A DNA stretch of 16,751 bases from CG1-02-35-72 sp964564475 (GTDB lineage: Bacteria > Bacteroidota > Bacteroidia > Flavobacteriales > Flavobacteriaceae), in assembly GCA_964564475.1 (NCBI GenBank), contig CAZMBM010000043.1, positions 1 through 16,751 of the forward strand, in the 5' to 3' direction. A program made the translations under genes and the position numbers. Below the pieces are notes generated by a model. The model saw only the letters and a program-made list of their open reading frames with translations, did no database searches and had not been told where the DNA came from. Of the stretch, positions 7,890-15,550 are shown piece after piece (position 1 is the first letter of the stretch; each line of letters begins with the position of its first letter).

Positions 7890-8879
7890 ATGACTACTAA
7901 AAATACACTTAAAATAGGTATGGCTCAAATAGCCCCTGTTTGGTTAAATAAGAATAAGACCATCGATAAGATAAAATCAATTATTACCGAGGCAGGACTC
8001 AAAAAATGCGAACTCATTGTTTTTGGAGAAGGCTTACTCCCCGGTTATCCTTTTTGGTTATCCTTAACAAACGGCTCAGAATTTAATTCAACAGTTCAAA
8101 AGGAAATTCACGCCCATTACATTAGAAATGCCATACAAATTGAGTCCGGCGAATTGGATGATATTTGCCTTCTGGCAAAAAAACACAATATTGCCATTTA
8201 TCTTGGCATTATTGAACGGGCAAAAAATCGTGGGGGTCACAGTCTTTACTGCTCTTTGGTTTATATTAATGCAAACGGAAAAATAAAATCAGTCCACAGA
8301 AAGTTACAACCCACCTACGAAGAACGCCTTACATGGGCGCCCGGCGACGGTCATGGCTTACAAGTTCACGATTTAAAAAACTTTTGCGTAGGTGGTTTAA
8401 ACTGTTGGGAAAATTGGATGCCCCTATCTAGAACTGCTCTTTACGGCTTGGGCGAAAACCTTCATATTGCCGTATGGCCCGGTACAAAACGCAACACTGT
8501 TGATATTACCCCATTTATTGCTAAAGAATCACGCTCTTTCGTGGTGTCGGTCTCTAGTTTAATGAGAATTGAAGATTTTCCGAAAGACACACCACATTTA
8601 GAAACTATTTTAAATAAGGCTCCAAAAATCATGGCCAATGGTGGCTCTTGTATTGCCGGTCCGGATGGCGAATGGATTGTGCCTCCCGTTGTAGAAAAAG
8701 AAGGACTCATTGTAAGTACAATTGACTTTAACCGTATTTTAGAAGAACGTCAGAATTTTGACCCCGTTGGGCATTACTCGCGCCCCGATGTCACAAAACT
8801 AATTGTTAATAGAGAACGTCAGTCGGTTGTAAGTTTTATTGGTGATGACGGTTTTGACAAAACTGAAACAAAAGATTAA
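7890..8879 (+). CDS. Nitrilase-superfamily enzyme (carbon-nitrogen hydrolase)
   Basis: This is a probable cytoplasmic nitrilase or cyanide hydratase/dihydratase-type enzyme that hydrolyses a nitrile (R-CN) to an acid or amide. The 329 aa contain the full catalytic set: Glu47 in FGEGLLPGYP, Lys138 in HRKLQPTYEERLTW with the additional conserved glutamates 144/145, and the nucleophile Cys172 in GGLNCWENWMPL. The PGYPFW and CWENWMPL forms are those of true nitrilases (branch 1) rather than amidases, Nit2/omega-amidases or beta-ureidopropionases. Length is normal, and no signal peptide is seen. The ATG follows its own promoter box. It has no obvious pathway partner nearby: upstream is the denitrification block and downstream a convergent operon. 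The substrate is unknown, and a detoxification role for cyanide or nitriles is only a possibility. Confidence 0.88.
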   Translation: MTTKNTLKIGMAQIAPVWLNKNKTIDKIKSIITEAGLKKCELIVFGEGLLPGYPFWLSLTNGSEFNSTVQKEIHAHYIRNAIQIESGELDDICLLAKKHNIAIYLGIIERAKNRGGHSLYCSLVYINANGKIKSVHRKLQPTYEERLTWAPGDGHGLQVHDLKNFCVGGLNCWENWMPLSRTALYGLGENLHIAVWPGTKRNTVDITPFIAKESRSFVVSVSSLMRIEDFPKDTPHLETILNKAPKIMANGGSCIAGPDGEWIVPPVVEKEGLIVSTIDFNRILEERQNFDPVGHYSRPDVTKLIVNRERQSVVSFIGDDGFDKTETKD

Positions 8880-8888
8880 ATCTATTAG

Positions 8889-8922
8889 GTCAAAAACTGT
8901 TTTCTGACTGTCCTTTATTTTA
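8889..8922. terminator. Possible weak terminator between convergent genes
   Basis: In the 35-nt gap between the nitrilase stop and the stop of the opposing gene, GTCAAAA (from 8889) and TTTTCTGAC (8900-8908) can form an imperfect stem with one bulged C. It is followed on the + strand by TGTCCTTTATTTTA. The position is right for a terminator of the + transcript, but the stem is AT-rich and bulged, so support is modest. Confidence 0.3.
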
Positions 8923-9820
8923 AAGTATCCTCAACAGAAGCTTGAATAAATTTAGTAATATTTGGGTGAGGCAATAGGGTTTTTCCGCTCCATTTGTAAT
9001 TCAAACCTTCTAACCTTTTAACATATCTCGCCTCAACACCTCCTTGCGACAGCAACAATGGTATTACAATGACGTCTCCATCTTTCCCCGATTGAGACAC
9101 GAGTGTTCTAAACTGCTCTTTGGCTTGTTCGTAAATAGCGTGATTGGCGTCATCACGTACGGTAAGTCCAAATAATTGTTTAAATTTTTCTCCTTTTTTT
9201 GATTGTATTATTCGTATTTGACTGACAAGACTATCTATTATTTTAATCCAATTTTTATTGTCTTGTTCTTTATTTGGCCCATGTGCCACAATAAGTATGG
9301 TTTCGTTTTTTGGGTTTACACTTAATTCAGAAATACGGTCAAATATAATTTCGGCCACTAGCGAATGGTCATCTAAAGGTTTAGTTAAAATTATTTCTGA
9401 TTTGAAATGAAGCGGCTTTAATGTCATTTTTTTTGAAGATTCTTCTCCGCTTTTGTGATGGCTCATTAACATAGGAGGATCTGCTAAAGTCTCTCGTAAG
9501 CCCAATAAATATTCGTTTTGACGAATAATTGGGCTGTGCGATGAAATGAATAATGGTACCACAACTATTTTTGTAACACCTTGACTTTCTAATTTATCAA
9601 TTCCTGCCTGCATTTTTGCCGGATTTGCCATTCCAAAAGCAACTTCAACAATATAGTCTTGTTTTAAAGTTTCTGTGGCATTTTTTACGGTTTCATCCCA
9701 AGTATTGTGCTTGCCACCATGAGCCAGTATTAAAACACCAATCTTTTTTGTTTTTTCTAAAAACGAAAAGTTAATTAATGCTATGCTTAAAACAAGAGCT
9801 ATTATTCCTAATTTTTTCAT
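8915..9820 (-). CDS. Exported protein with two CbiX-like chelatase domains
   Basis: CbiX/SirB proteins are class II chelatases that insert cobalt or iron into sirohydrochlorin. This 301-aa protein has two such domains in tandem. Domain 1 (about 26-165) has VLILAHGG with His34, PLFISSHSP with His95, and the PLDDHSLVAEII block. Domain 2 (about 173-300) has ILIVAHGPN with His180, PLLLSQGG, and LLPHPNI. The second ligand position of domain 2 seems to read GGV instead of GGH, so domain 2 may be inactive or altered. Residues 1-20 (MKKLGIIALV LSIALINFSF) are a hydrophobic signal or anchor, so the protein is probably periplasmic or membrane-tethered, unlike cytoplasmic cobalamin and siroheme chelatases. 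It is the last gene of the SulP-anhydrase operon, 23 nt after the DUF2490 gene. A periplasmic metal-handling role is inference, and no tetrapyrrole genes are nearby. Confidence 0.75.
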   Translation of the reverse strand: MKKLGIIALVLSIALINFSFLEKTKKIGVLILAHGGKHNTWDETVKNATETLKQDYIVEVAFGMANPAKMQAGIDKLESQGVTKIVVVPLFISSHSPIIRQNEYLLGLRETLADPPMLMSHHKSGEESSKKMTLKPLHFKSEIILTKPLDDHSLVAEIIFDRISELSVNPKNETILIVAHGPNKEQDNKNWIKIIDSLVSQIRIIQSKKGEKFKQLFGLTVRDDANHAIYEQAKEQFRTLVSQSGKDGDVIVIPLLLSQGGVEARYVKRLEGLNYKWSGKTLLPHPNITKFIQASVEDTLK

Positions 9821-9843
9821 GATTTTATTATTATATAATGTGA

Positions 9844-10524
9844 CTATTTTCTAAGGTCAGTATTAAAAATCAAGGCCATTTGCAAATACCACTTACCAAA
9901 GTTACTTACTTGTTGATGCATCATACCTATTTGCATACTGGTATCCTTATCAAACTGATATCCCAAAGCACCGTAAAGCCTATTTCGGTCAAAAAAAGTT
10001 TTTTTTGCGTTTACAAAAACCTCATCGTAGAGGGCTAAAAATATACTTTTCTCCTCTATAATTGGCTTATTTAAAGGCACGAACAACATCAAACGATAAC
10101 GGAAACGGTTTTTGTATTCTTTGTTAACCCACCTTTGTTCTATGCGGTATCTGTGCTCGAATTTTACACGGCCAATTTTGTTTGTCAGTATAAATTGTTG
10201 CCAAATACGGTGTTCTCTTGTTTCGGGCGATTTTTGCTCAGATTCGTAAATATACGAAGGAATATAGGCATAGCCGGCTGTTACAAAGGCCTTATCCGAA
10301 AAATGATAGTTTAATCCAGTACGCAATAATAATTGTTCAACATTGTTGGGAACCAGAGTATGATTTCGGTATTGTATTTCGGTATGAATACTCAATTTAT
10401 CACTCACCCTATTCATACCGAAATACATCAACCAATTCCCCGTTTGTCCTTGCTGTGCAAAAACAGATGCCGATGCAAAAAACACTAAAAAAAAGATTTT
10501 CTTCAGTTCGTGTGTTTTTTTCAT
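9844..10524 (-). CDS. DUF2490 family outer-membrane beta-barrel protein
   Basis: A 226-aa protein with a signal peptide ending SASVFAQ (about residue 24), then amphipathic strands typical of a small outer-membrane barrel. GNWLMYFGMNRVSDKLSIHTE and VEQLLLRTGLNYHFSDK, followed by AGYAYIP, HRIWQQF, and KFEHRYRIEQRW, match the DUF2490 pattern common in Bacteroidota. Function is unknown for the family. It starts 3 nt after the carbonic anhydrase stop and ends 23 nt before the exported CbiX-like gene, so it is cotranscribed with both. It may be an outer-membrane channel or structural barrel serving the same envelope process, but the sequence shows only the fold. Confidence 0.8.
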   Translation of the reverse strand: MKKTHELKKIFFLVFFASASVFAQQGQTGNWLMYFGMNRVSDKLSIHTEIQYRNHTLVPNNVEQLLLRTGLNYHFSDKAFVTAGYAYIPSYIYESEQKSPETREHRIWQQFILTNKIGRVKFEHRYRIEQRWVNKEYKNRFRYRLMLFVPLNKPIIEEKSIFLALYDEVFVNAKKTFFDRNRLYGALGYQFDKDTSMQIGMMHQQVSNFGKWYLQMALIFNTDLRK

Positions 10525-10527
10525 CCT

Positions 10528-11139
10528 TTAATAAAAAGTAACTAATCCACTTGAGACATCATACGAAGCCCCAACAATTTCTATCTGTCCTTCTTTCTCC
10601 ATTTCGGATAGTATAGGACTCTCTTTTCTGATTCTCTCAATTGATAATTTTACATTTGCCTCGGCTACTAATTCTATCGAAGGAGCATCCATCTCTTCAT
10701 CATTCACTCTAATTAATTCGACTGCAGGCTTTATCTTATCTAATAATGCTGTAATATTACCCAATTCTACATTTTGACAGGCGGCCGTTACAGCTCCGCA
10801 TTTTGAATGCCCCATAACGACTACAATTTTAGAACCGGCTACTTTGCAAGCATATTCCATTGAAGCCAAAACATCTTCGTTCACAATATTTCCTGCTACT
10901 CTCACGCTGAATATAGCGCCAATCCCTTGGTCAAAAACCAACTCTACCGGCACTCTAGAATCTATACAGCTTAATATTATCGCAAAAGGATATTGCCCCT
11001 TACTGGTCTCTATAACCTGATTTTGTAAGTTTCGTTGTACTTTTAAGTTTTGTACAAATCTCTTATTTCCTTCCACCAAAATTTGATGGGCTGACTTGGG
11101 CGTTAGTTGTTCTTGTGTTAGCTTTGTTTGCGTTCTCAT
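10528..11139 (-). CDS. Beta-class carbonic anhydrase
   Basis: This zinc enzyme interconverts CO2 and bicarbonate. The 203-aa protein has the beta-class zinc ligands Cys58 (LSCIDSR), His111 and Cys114 (MGHSKCGA), and the catalytic Asp60-Arg62 dyad in CIDSR. FDQGIGAIFSVRVAGN (69-84) is also a standard block of the family. The length and the C-terminal VGASYDVSSGLVTFY are normal. There is no signal peptide, so it should act in the cytoplasm. It starts 2 nt after the stop of a SulP transporter gene, an arrangement that in marine bacteria usually means bicarbonate uptake coupled to hydration or dehydration. Confidence in the enzyme is high; the coupling to transport rests on gene order. Confidence 0.95.
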   Translation of the reverse strand: MRTQTKLTQEQLTPKSAHQILVEGNKRFVQNLKVQRNLQNQVIETSKGQYPFAIILSCIDSRVPVELVFDQGIGAIFSVRVAGNIVNEDVLASMEYACKVAGSKIVVVMGHSKCGAVTAACQNVELGNITALLDKIKPAVELIRVNDEEMDAPSIELVAEANVKLSIERIRKESPILSEMEKEGQIEIVGASYDVSSGLVTFY

Positions 11140-11141
11140 AA

Positions 11142-12740
11142 TTATTGTTTTTTACCGTTTGCTAATTTGAAATGCTGAATTGGCATTTCTTGTTTGTCTT
11201 TATATAAATTAATCGTTTTGACATTAATATTTCTAACAGCGGCATTCACCTCAAAATCTTCAATTATCTCAATAACATCAGGGTGAATAAATTTTGTGTT
11301 ACGGGCATCAATTTCAACAAATGTATTGTTGGGTATTTGTTCTAATGTCTTAAGAATAGACGCTTTATTTAAAAAGGTCACGTCCTCTGAAAGGATAATT
11401 TTAATATTATCTTTTCCTTCTAAATTTTCGCGTTGCATTTTAAAAGGAATTTTAAAGTTATTTCTTAAGATAATAAAGATGGCGACAACCATTCCTAAAC
11501 CAATTCCCATTAATAAATCGGTAAAAACAATTCCTACAATTGTAACGACAAAGGGAATAAATTGCCCCATCCCTTCTTTATACATTTTTTTGAAAAGAGT
11601 AGGTTTTGCCAATTTATAACCAACAACCAATAAGATAGCCGCCAATACCCCTAATGGAATAAGGTTTAATACTCTGGGGATAGCAATGATACTTATCAAT
11701 AAAAGCATGCCATGAATAATTGTTGAGGCTTTGGTTTTACCTCCTGATTGTTGATTGGCAGAACTTCTAACGATTACCTGTGTTACCGGCAAACCACCAA
11801 TAAATCCGGCAATAATATTCCCTACCCCTTGAGCCTTAAGCTCCCTACTGGCCGGCGTAATTCTTTTAAGTGGATCTTGTTTGTCTGTGGCTTCTAAACA
11901 AAGTAGGGTTTCTAAACTCGCCACTACTGCTATCACCACTGCTGTTATATAAACATCCGGATTTGATAAAGCCTTGAAGTTAGGCAATGTGAAGTTGCTA
12001 AAAAAGCCACTTATACTTTCAGGGATCGGCACGCTTACAAGATGATCAGGATTGATTGCTAAACCGGCAGTTGAGGAAAAAACAGAATTCAACACTATCC
12101 CCACAACAACGGCAACCAAAGGGCCTTGAACCAATCTTGTAAACTTTAATTTTTTGAAAAATTTAGTATCCCAAAGGATTAAAATAAACAAGGAAATACC
12201 TGATATAATTAAAACACCGGGACTTATAAAGTTTAACATATGGATTAACTCGTCAAAAGTGTTATGACCGTCAACTTGTTTAAACCCAAAATTACCTTCG
12301 GGATTACTATCGTACCCAAAAGCATGTGGAATTTGTTTTAAGAAAATGATAATTCCGATACCGGCCAACATACCGTGTATTACAGACGAAGGAAAGAAAT
12401 AAGCTATAATTCCGGCCTTGGCTATACCCATTATTAACTGAATTATTCCGGCAAGGATTACAGCCACTAGAAAAACTTCAAAACTGCCAAGATCTGTTAT
12501 GGCATTTAACACAATAACAGCCAATCCTGCTGCCGGTCCACTCACACCTAACGGCGAACCACTTAAGGCTCCTACAACGACGCCTCCAATTATACCACTT
12601 ATTAAACCTGAAAATAGTGGTGCTCCGGATGCCAGTGCAATACCCAAACACAGCGGCATTGCCACTAAAAATACAACGATACTAGCCGGCACATCGGCTT
12701 TCAAGTTTTTGAATGGACTTAATTTGTTACTTACTCTCAT
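11142..12740 (-). CDS. SulP family anion transporter, probably bicarbonate (carbonic anhydrase-linked)
   Basis: This is an inner-membrane SulP/SLC26-type transporter of 532 aa. The N-terminal block ADVPASIVVFLVAMPLCLGIALASGAP (15-41) and VSGPAAGLAVIV (67-78) are family hallmarks, and hydrophobic helices run to about 428. SLETLLCLEATDKQDP (275-290) followed by AQGVGNIIAGFIGGLPVT is the conserved binding-site region. A short STAS-like domain covers about 443-515 but lacks the usual DxSG serine (it reads FIHPDVIEI). The linked anhydrase gene 2 nt downstream and the absence of sulfate-assimilation genes point to bicarbonate, as in BicA-like SulP proteins, but sequence alone cannot prove the substrate. 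It is the first gene of a four-gene operon with its own promoter. Confidence 0.9.
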   Translation of the reverse strand: MRVSNKLSPFKNLKADVPASIVVFLVAMPLCLGIALASGAPLFSGLISGIIGGVVVGALSGSPLGVSGPAAGLAVIVLNAITDLGSFEVFLVAVILAGIIQLIMGIAKAGIIAYFFPSSVIHGMLAGIGIIIFLKQIPHAFGYDSNPEGNFGFKQVDGHNTFDELIHMLNFISPGVLIISGISLFILILWDTKFFKKLKFTRLVQGPLVAVVVGIVLNSVFSSTAGLAINPDHLVSVPIPESISGFFSNFTLPNFKALSNPDVYITAVVIAVVASLETLLCLEATDKQDPLKRITPASRELKAQGVGNIIAGFIGGLPVTQVIVRSSANQQSGGKTKASTIIHGMLLLISIIAIPRVLNLIPLGVLAAILLVVGYKLAKPTLFKKMYKEGMGQFIPFVVTIVGIVFTDLLMGIGLGMVVAIFIILRNNFKIPFKMQRENLEGKDNIKIILSEDVTFLNKASILKTLEQIPNNTFVEIDARNTKFIHPDVIEIIEDFEVNAAVRNINVKTINLYKDKQEMPIQHFKLANGKKQ

Positions 12741-12801
12741 ATATTTAGTTTATTGTGAAATTTATTTATTTGACTGTACTTTTATATAAACATTTTGCGT
12801 G

Positions 12802-12834
12802 CAAATATAATAGTATTACTATCGATTTTGCAAA
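12802..12834 (-). promoter_or_regulatory. Promoter of the SulP-carbonic anhydrase operon
   Basis: Read on the - strand, a TTTG -33 element (complement of 12831-12834) and an exact -7 box TATATTTG (complement of 12802-12809) are separated by 21 nt, matching the Bacteroidota promoter pattern. The -7 box lies 61 nt before the SulP start codon. The spacer next to the -7 box is occupied by the 13-bp palindrome described separately, so a protein bound there would block RNA polymerase. Confidence 0.7.
12807..12822. promoter_or_regulatory. Candidate operator (palindrome) in the SulP-anhydrase promoter
   Basis: ATAGTATTACTAT (12810-12822) is a perfect 13-bp palindrome with an odd centre. On the - strand the 15-mer TAGTAATACTATTAT (complement of 12807-12821) is repeated exactly at 15551-15565 upstream of the tetR gene. 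It overlaps the first bases of the -7 box. Binding by the neighbouring TetR-family protein is inference based on the shared site and gene order. Confidence 0.6.
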
Positions 12835-12876
12835 TTTATCTAGTTTTTTAACAAATATTTATTAATTTAATCGCTA

Positions 12877-14724
12877 TTAGGCCTTAAAAGGCTGATTTAT
12901 ATTTTCTTTTATCGATATTAAGCAGTCTTTGAAATTGTTAAACAGTTGTTCTTTTGGTATTAAATCGGGAATAATGTCGATACGTTCAAGCATATATTTG
13001 GGCTGTTCTAATATATTTACCAGTAGTATTTTTTTACCTTGTTTAACCAAGTCAACCAAGATATCTTCCATAGCATACAAACCCGATTGATCCATATATT
13101 GCATCCTGCCCATTCTTATTATTATGGTTGAGGCTGTATCAGGTATTTGTTTGGCTAATTGTTGGAACTTACTTGTCGATCCGAAAAACAAGGGGCCTTT
13201 AATGTGCTTGACAAAAATCTTTTCTTTTAAGATTTTGGGGATGTCAATTTCATCAGGCCAAGACTTTTCTTTGAGTAAGGATTTCACATCAGAACGCTCA
13301 GAGGTCAAGTCGCCTATCTTTTTCATAAACATTAACGAGGCAATTACCAAACCTATACCAACGGCATATACCAAATTCCATACAGATGACAACACCAATA
13401 CTATCAGCATTATGATTACTTCGGTACGGGGCATAAACGGGATGGCTTTTAGTCCTTTATAATCCATAACACCAATACCTACCGTTATAAGTATACCAGC
13501 CAAAACAGCCGCCGGTATTTGAGAAGCTATGGGGCCTAAGGCCAATAAAATAACAAGCAACAAAAGGCCTGCTATCATACCTGATAGTCGTGTTCTGCCG
13601 CCAGCTTTAATATTTACAACTGTTCTTATGGTGGCTCCTGCCCCCGGAATACCACCAAATATTGCGGCTATACTATTTCCTATCCCTTGTCCAATCAATT
13701 CTTTATTGGGTTTGTGTTTTGTTTTGGTCATATTATCGGCAACAACAGAGGTAAGTAAAGAGTCAATGGAGCCTAATAAGGCTAATGTGAGGGCTGTAAA
13801 AATAAAAGGCGATATGTTATTGAAACTAAAATCTGTAAAAATCCCCAAATTCGGGATAGGCAAACCACTGGGTATTTCTTCAATAGCTCTGTAATTAAGT
13901 CCAAAACCTACGGCTATGCCCGACATAACCAACAAGGCAACCAATGTACTTGGCACTTTAGTTGTTACGTACCTAAATCCGTAGATAATAATGATAGTAC
14001 CCAGAGCTAAAATCATTTCTAACCAATTTATATTTTTAAAGGCTCTAGGTAATACCTTGATAGCACCTATAACCCCAGAAGTTTCTTTACTGGCCAAAAC
14101 TTTAGATTCTTTAAAGATTTGTGCTTCGGTAATCTTTTCAGCCTGTTTTATAGTTTGTTTAAAATCTTCTAAAACCAATATGCCTTCTCCGGCTTCTTCT
14201 TTTAGTATGTTGTCTAAAATAACCTCCTCTGCATGAGGTTTAAATTGATTGACAAACGCAATATCTTCTTTGGGATAATAGCCCACAGAGGGTAGTATTT
14301 GTGTTACCAAAATAATAACACCAATAGCCGTCATAAATCCTGAAACCACGGGATAAGGAATGTATTTTATATATTTTCCTAAACCTATAATACCCAAACC
14401 TATCTGCATCAAACCAGCCAATAAGAATACTGTTAAAATGGCCGGTAGTGCTTTGTTTAGATCGCCGTCAAAAGTGGCTATAATTCCGGTTATAACGACC
14501 ATACTTACAGCCGTCATCGGAGCTGTTGGTCCTGATATTTGTGTACTGGTTCCGCCAAAAAGTGCTGCAAAAAAACTGATAAATATAGCTCCGTAAAGCC
14601 CTGCACTTGGCCCTAAACCGGAACTTACACCAAAAGCAAGTGCTAATGGTAATGCCACTACACCCGCTGTTATGCCGCCAAATAAATCCCCTTTAAAATA
14701 TTTAAAATTTAATGCCTTTTTCAT
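12877..14724 (-). CDS. SulP family anion transporter with C-terminal STAS domain and large loop insertion
   Basis: This is an inner-membrane SulP/SLC26-type transporter of 615 aa. Hallmarks are GGITAGVVALPLALAFGVSSG (16-36), ISGPTAPMTAV (63-73), LGSIDSLLTSVVADNMT (317-333) and GQGIGNSIAAIFGGIPGAG (345-363). Helices run to about 467. The cytoplasmic STAS domain (about 500-608) has the classic MDQSG loop (Asp545-Ser547-Gly548). A hydrophilic insert of roughly 80 residues at about 152-234, rich in Glu and Lys, separates two helices and is absent from the other SulP protein in this window. The start codon overlaps the tetR stop (ATGA), implying translational coupling. The substrate is unknown: bicarbonate is favoured by the neighbouring operon, but sulfate or another anion is possible. 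Confidence 0.88.
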   Translation of the reverse strand: MKKALNFKYFKGDLFGGITAGVVALPLALAFGVSSGLGPSAGLYGAIFISFFAALFGGTSTQISGPTAPMTAVSMVVITGIIATFDGDLNKALPAILTVFLLAGLMQIGLGIIGLGKYIKYIPYPVVSGFMTAIGVIILVTQILPSVGYYPKEDIAFVNQFKPHAEEVILDNILKEEAGEGILVLEDFKQTIKQAEKITEAQIFKESKVLASKETSGVIGAIKVLPRAFKNINWLEMILALGTIIIIYGFRYVTTKVPSTLVALLVMSGIAVGFGLNYRAIEEIPSGLPIPNLGIFTDFSFNNISPFIFTALTLALLGSIDSLLTSVVADNMTKTKHKPNKELIGQGIGNSIAAIFGGIPGAGATIRTVVNIKAGGRTRLSGMIAGLLLLVILLALGPIASQIPAAVLAGILITVGIGVMDYKGLKAIPFMPRTEVIIMLIVLVLSSVWNLVYAVGIGLVIASLMFMKKIGDLTSERSDVKSLLKEKSWPDEIDIPKILKEKIFVKHIKGPLFFGSTSKFQQLAKQIPDTASTIIIRMGRMQYMDQSGLYAMEDILVDLVKQGKKILLVNILEQPKYMLERIDIIPDLIPKEQLFNNFKDCLISIKENINQPFKA

Positions 14725-15389
14725 TTTATAGAACTAAATATCAGCGTCTTAAAAAATATCGGAATAGCATTCTCCTCTTTCGATATATCTGTTAGCGCCG
14801 GCAAATGCTCTGCAAAATATTTTTGTTGATGGGCTCCTTCTATCATTGTTGAGATTAGCATGTGTGGAAACTTAAATTTTGGGTTTATTTCTAAAATAAG
14901 ATTACTGAGCCTTTGTACGACACCTTTATACGCCTTAAAACAACCTTTTTTATTCTCTTCATCAACATTCTTTGTGTGATATACCTTTAGAGATTCCGAA
15001 AATATGATTTCACTCAACAGCACTTCGTTTACGTGAGATATAGCATTGTCAACCAAAACAGGTTCGGTTAATATATCGATAGATTTTTTTAGTCTTTCCT
15101 CTGCAGAATCAACATTTGCTGTGGCAAAAACAAGCCGGTATTCTGTCCATGTCCAATACCAACTTGTGAGGTATATAAGTAAAGAATGTTTGTTCTCAAA
15201 ATAGCGATAAATAGAACTCTCAGGAGAATTTATCAAAAGTCCCAGCTTCTTAAAAGTAAACAGCTCAAAGCCTATTTCATTAATTAATTCAATACTCTTC
15301 GAAATAATTTTCCTGCCCAATTCAGAAGAATCAGGATTTTTTATATACAGCCCCGAATCTATTTCAATTTGAATATGTAAGTTCTTCAT
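14721..15389 (-). CDS. TetR/AcrR family transcriptional regulator
   Basis: A 222-aa DNA-binding regulator. The N-terminal TetR domain covers about 24-72: GRKIISKSIELINEIGFELF leads into the helix-turn-helix (about 45-67), with TFKKLGLLINSPESSIYRYFENKHSLL matching the family pattern (T, G, S, YRYF, K). The rest is a helical ligand-binding and dimerisation domain with no recognisable ligand signature. It is cotranscribed with the SulP gene through a 4-nt overlap. The identical 15-nt palindromic motif in front of both minus-strand units suggests it controls its own operon and the SulP-anhydrase operon. Whether it represses or activates, and in response to what, is not visible. Confidence 0.88.
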   Translation of the reverse strand: MKNLHIQIEIDSGLYIKNPDSSELGRKIISKSIELINEIGFELFTFKKLGLLINSPESSIYRYFENKHSLLIYLTSWYWTWTEYRLVFATANVDSAEERLKKSIDILTEPVLVDNAISHVNEVLLSEIIFSESLKVYHTKNVDEENKKGCFKAYKGVVQRLSNLILEINPKFKFPHMLISTMIEGAHQQKYFAEHLPALTDISKEENAIPIFFKTLIFSSIK

Positions 15390-15518
15390 TTTCTAAATTT
15401 TTGTACTCATTTTTGACGACCACTTCAATAAAAAGACACATATCTAATATAATACAGATTATAAAATAAGGGTCTTATAACAGTCGGTATGAAAAAATAA
15501 TTTCAATTAAGTGTGGTT

Positions 15519-15526
15519 CAAAAATA
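15519..15526 (-). promoter_or_regulatory. -7 box of the tetR-SulP operon
   Basis: On the - strand TATTTTTG (complement of 15519-15526) matches TAnnTTTG exactly. About 20 nt upstream is TTTAC, a poor -33 element. The palindromic motif (15551-15561) lies just upstream of that position, which would suit autoregulation. The leader to the tetR start codon would be about 120 nt, rather long, so a closer promoter is possible. Confidence 0.45.
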
Positions 15527-15550
15527 AGTATTAATTTCATGTAAATACAC

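Noticed and set aside
8915..9820. Cobalamin or siroheme biosynthesis gene (cbiX/sirB) called outright
   Set aside because: The signal-like N-terminus, the altered second domain and the absence of any tetrapyrrole genes around it make a direct gene name unsafe.
13124..14596. Several + strand open frames of 78-121 codons within the second SulP gene
   Set aside because: They are antisense to conserved transmembrane segments, low in complexity, and have no supporting signals.
11142..14724. Sulfate uptake as the role of the two SulP transporters
   Set aside because: No sulfate activation or reduction genes are near, and one SulP gene is 2 nt from a carbonic anhydrase gene. Sulfate is not excluded for the second SulP, only less favoured.
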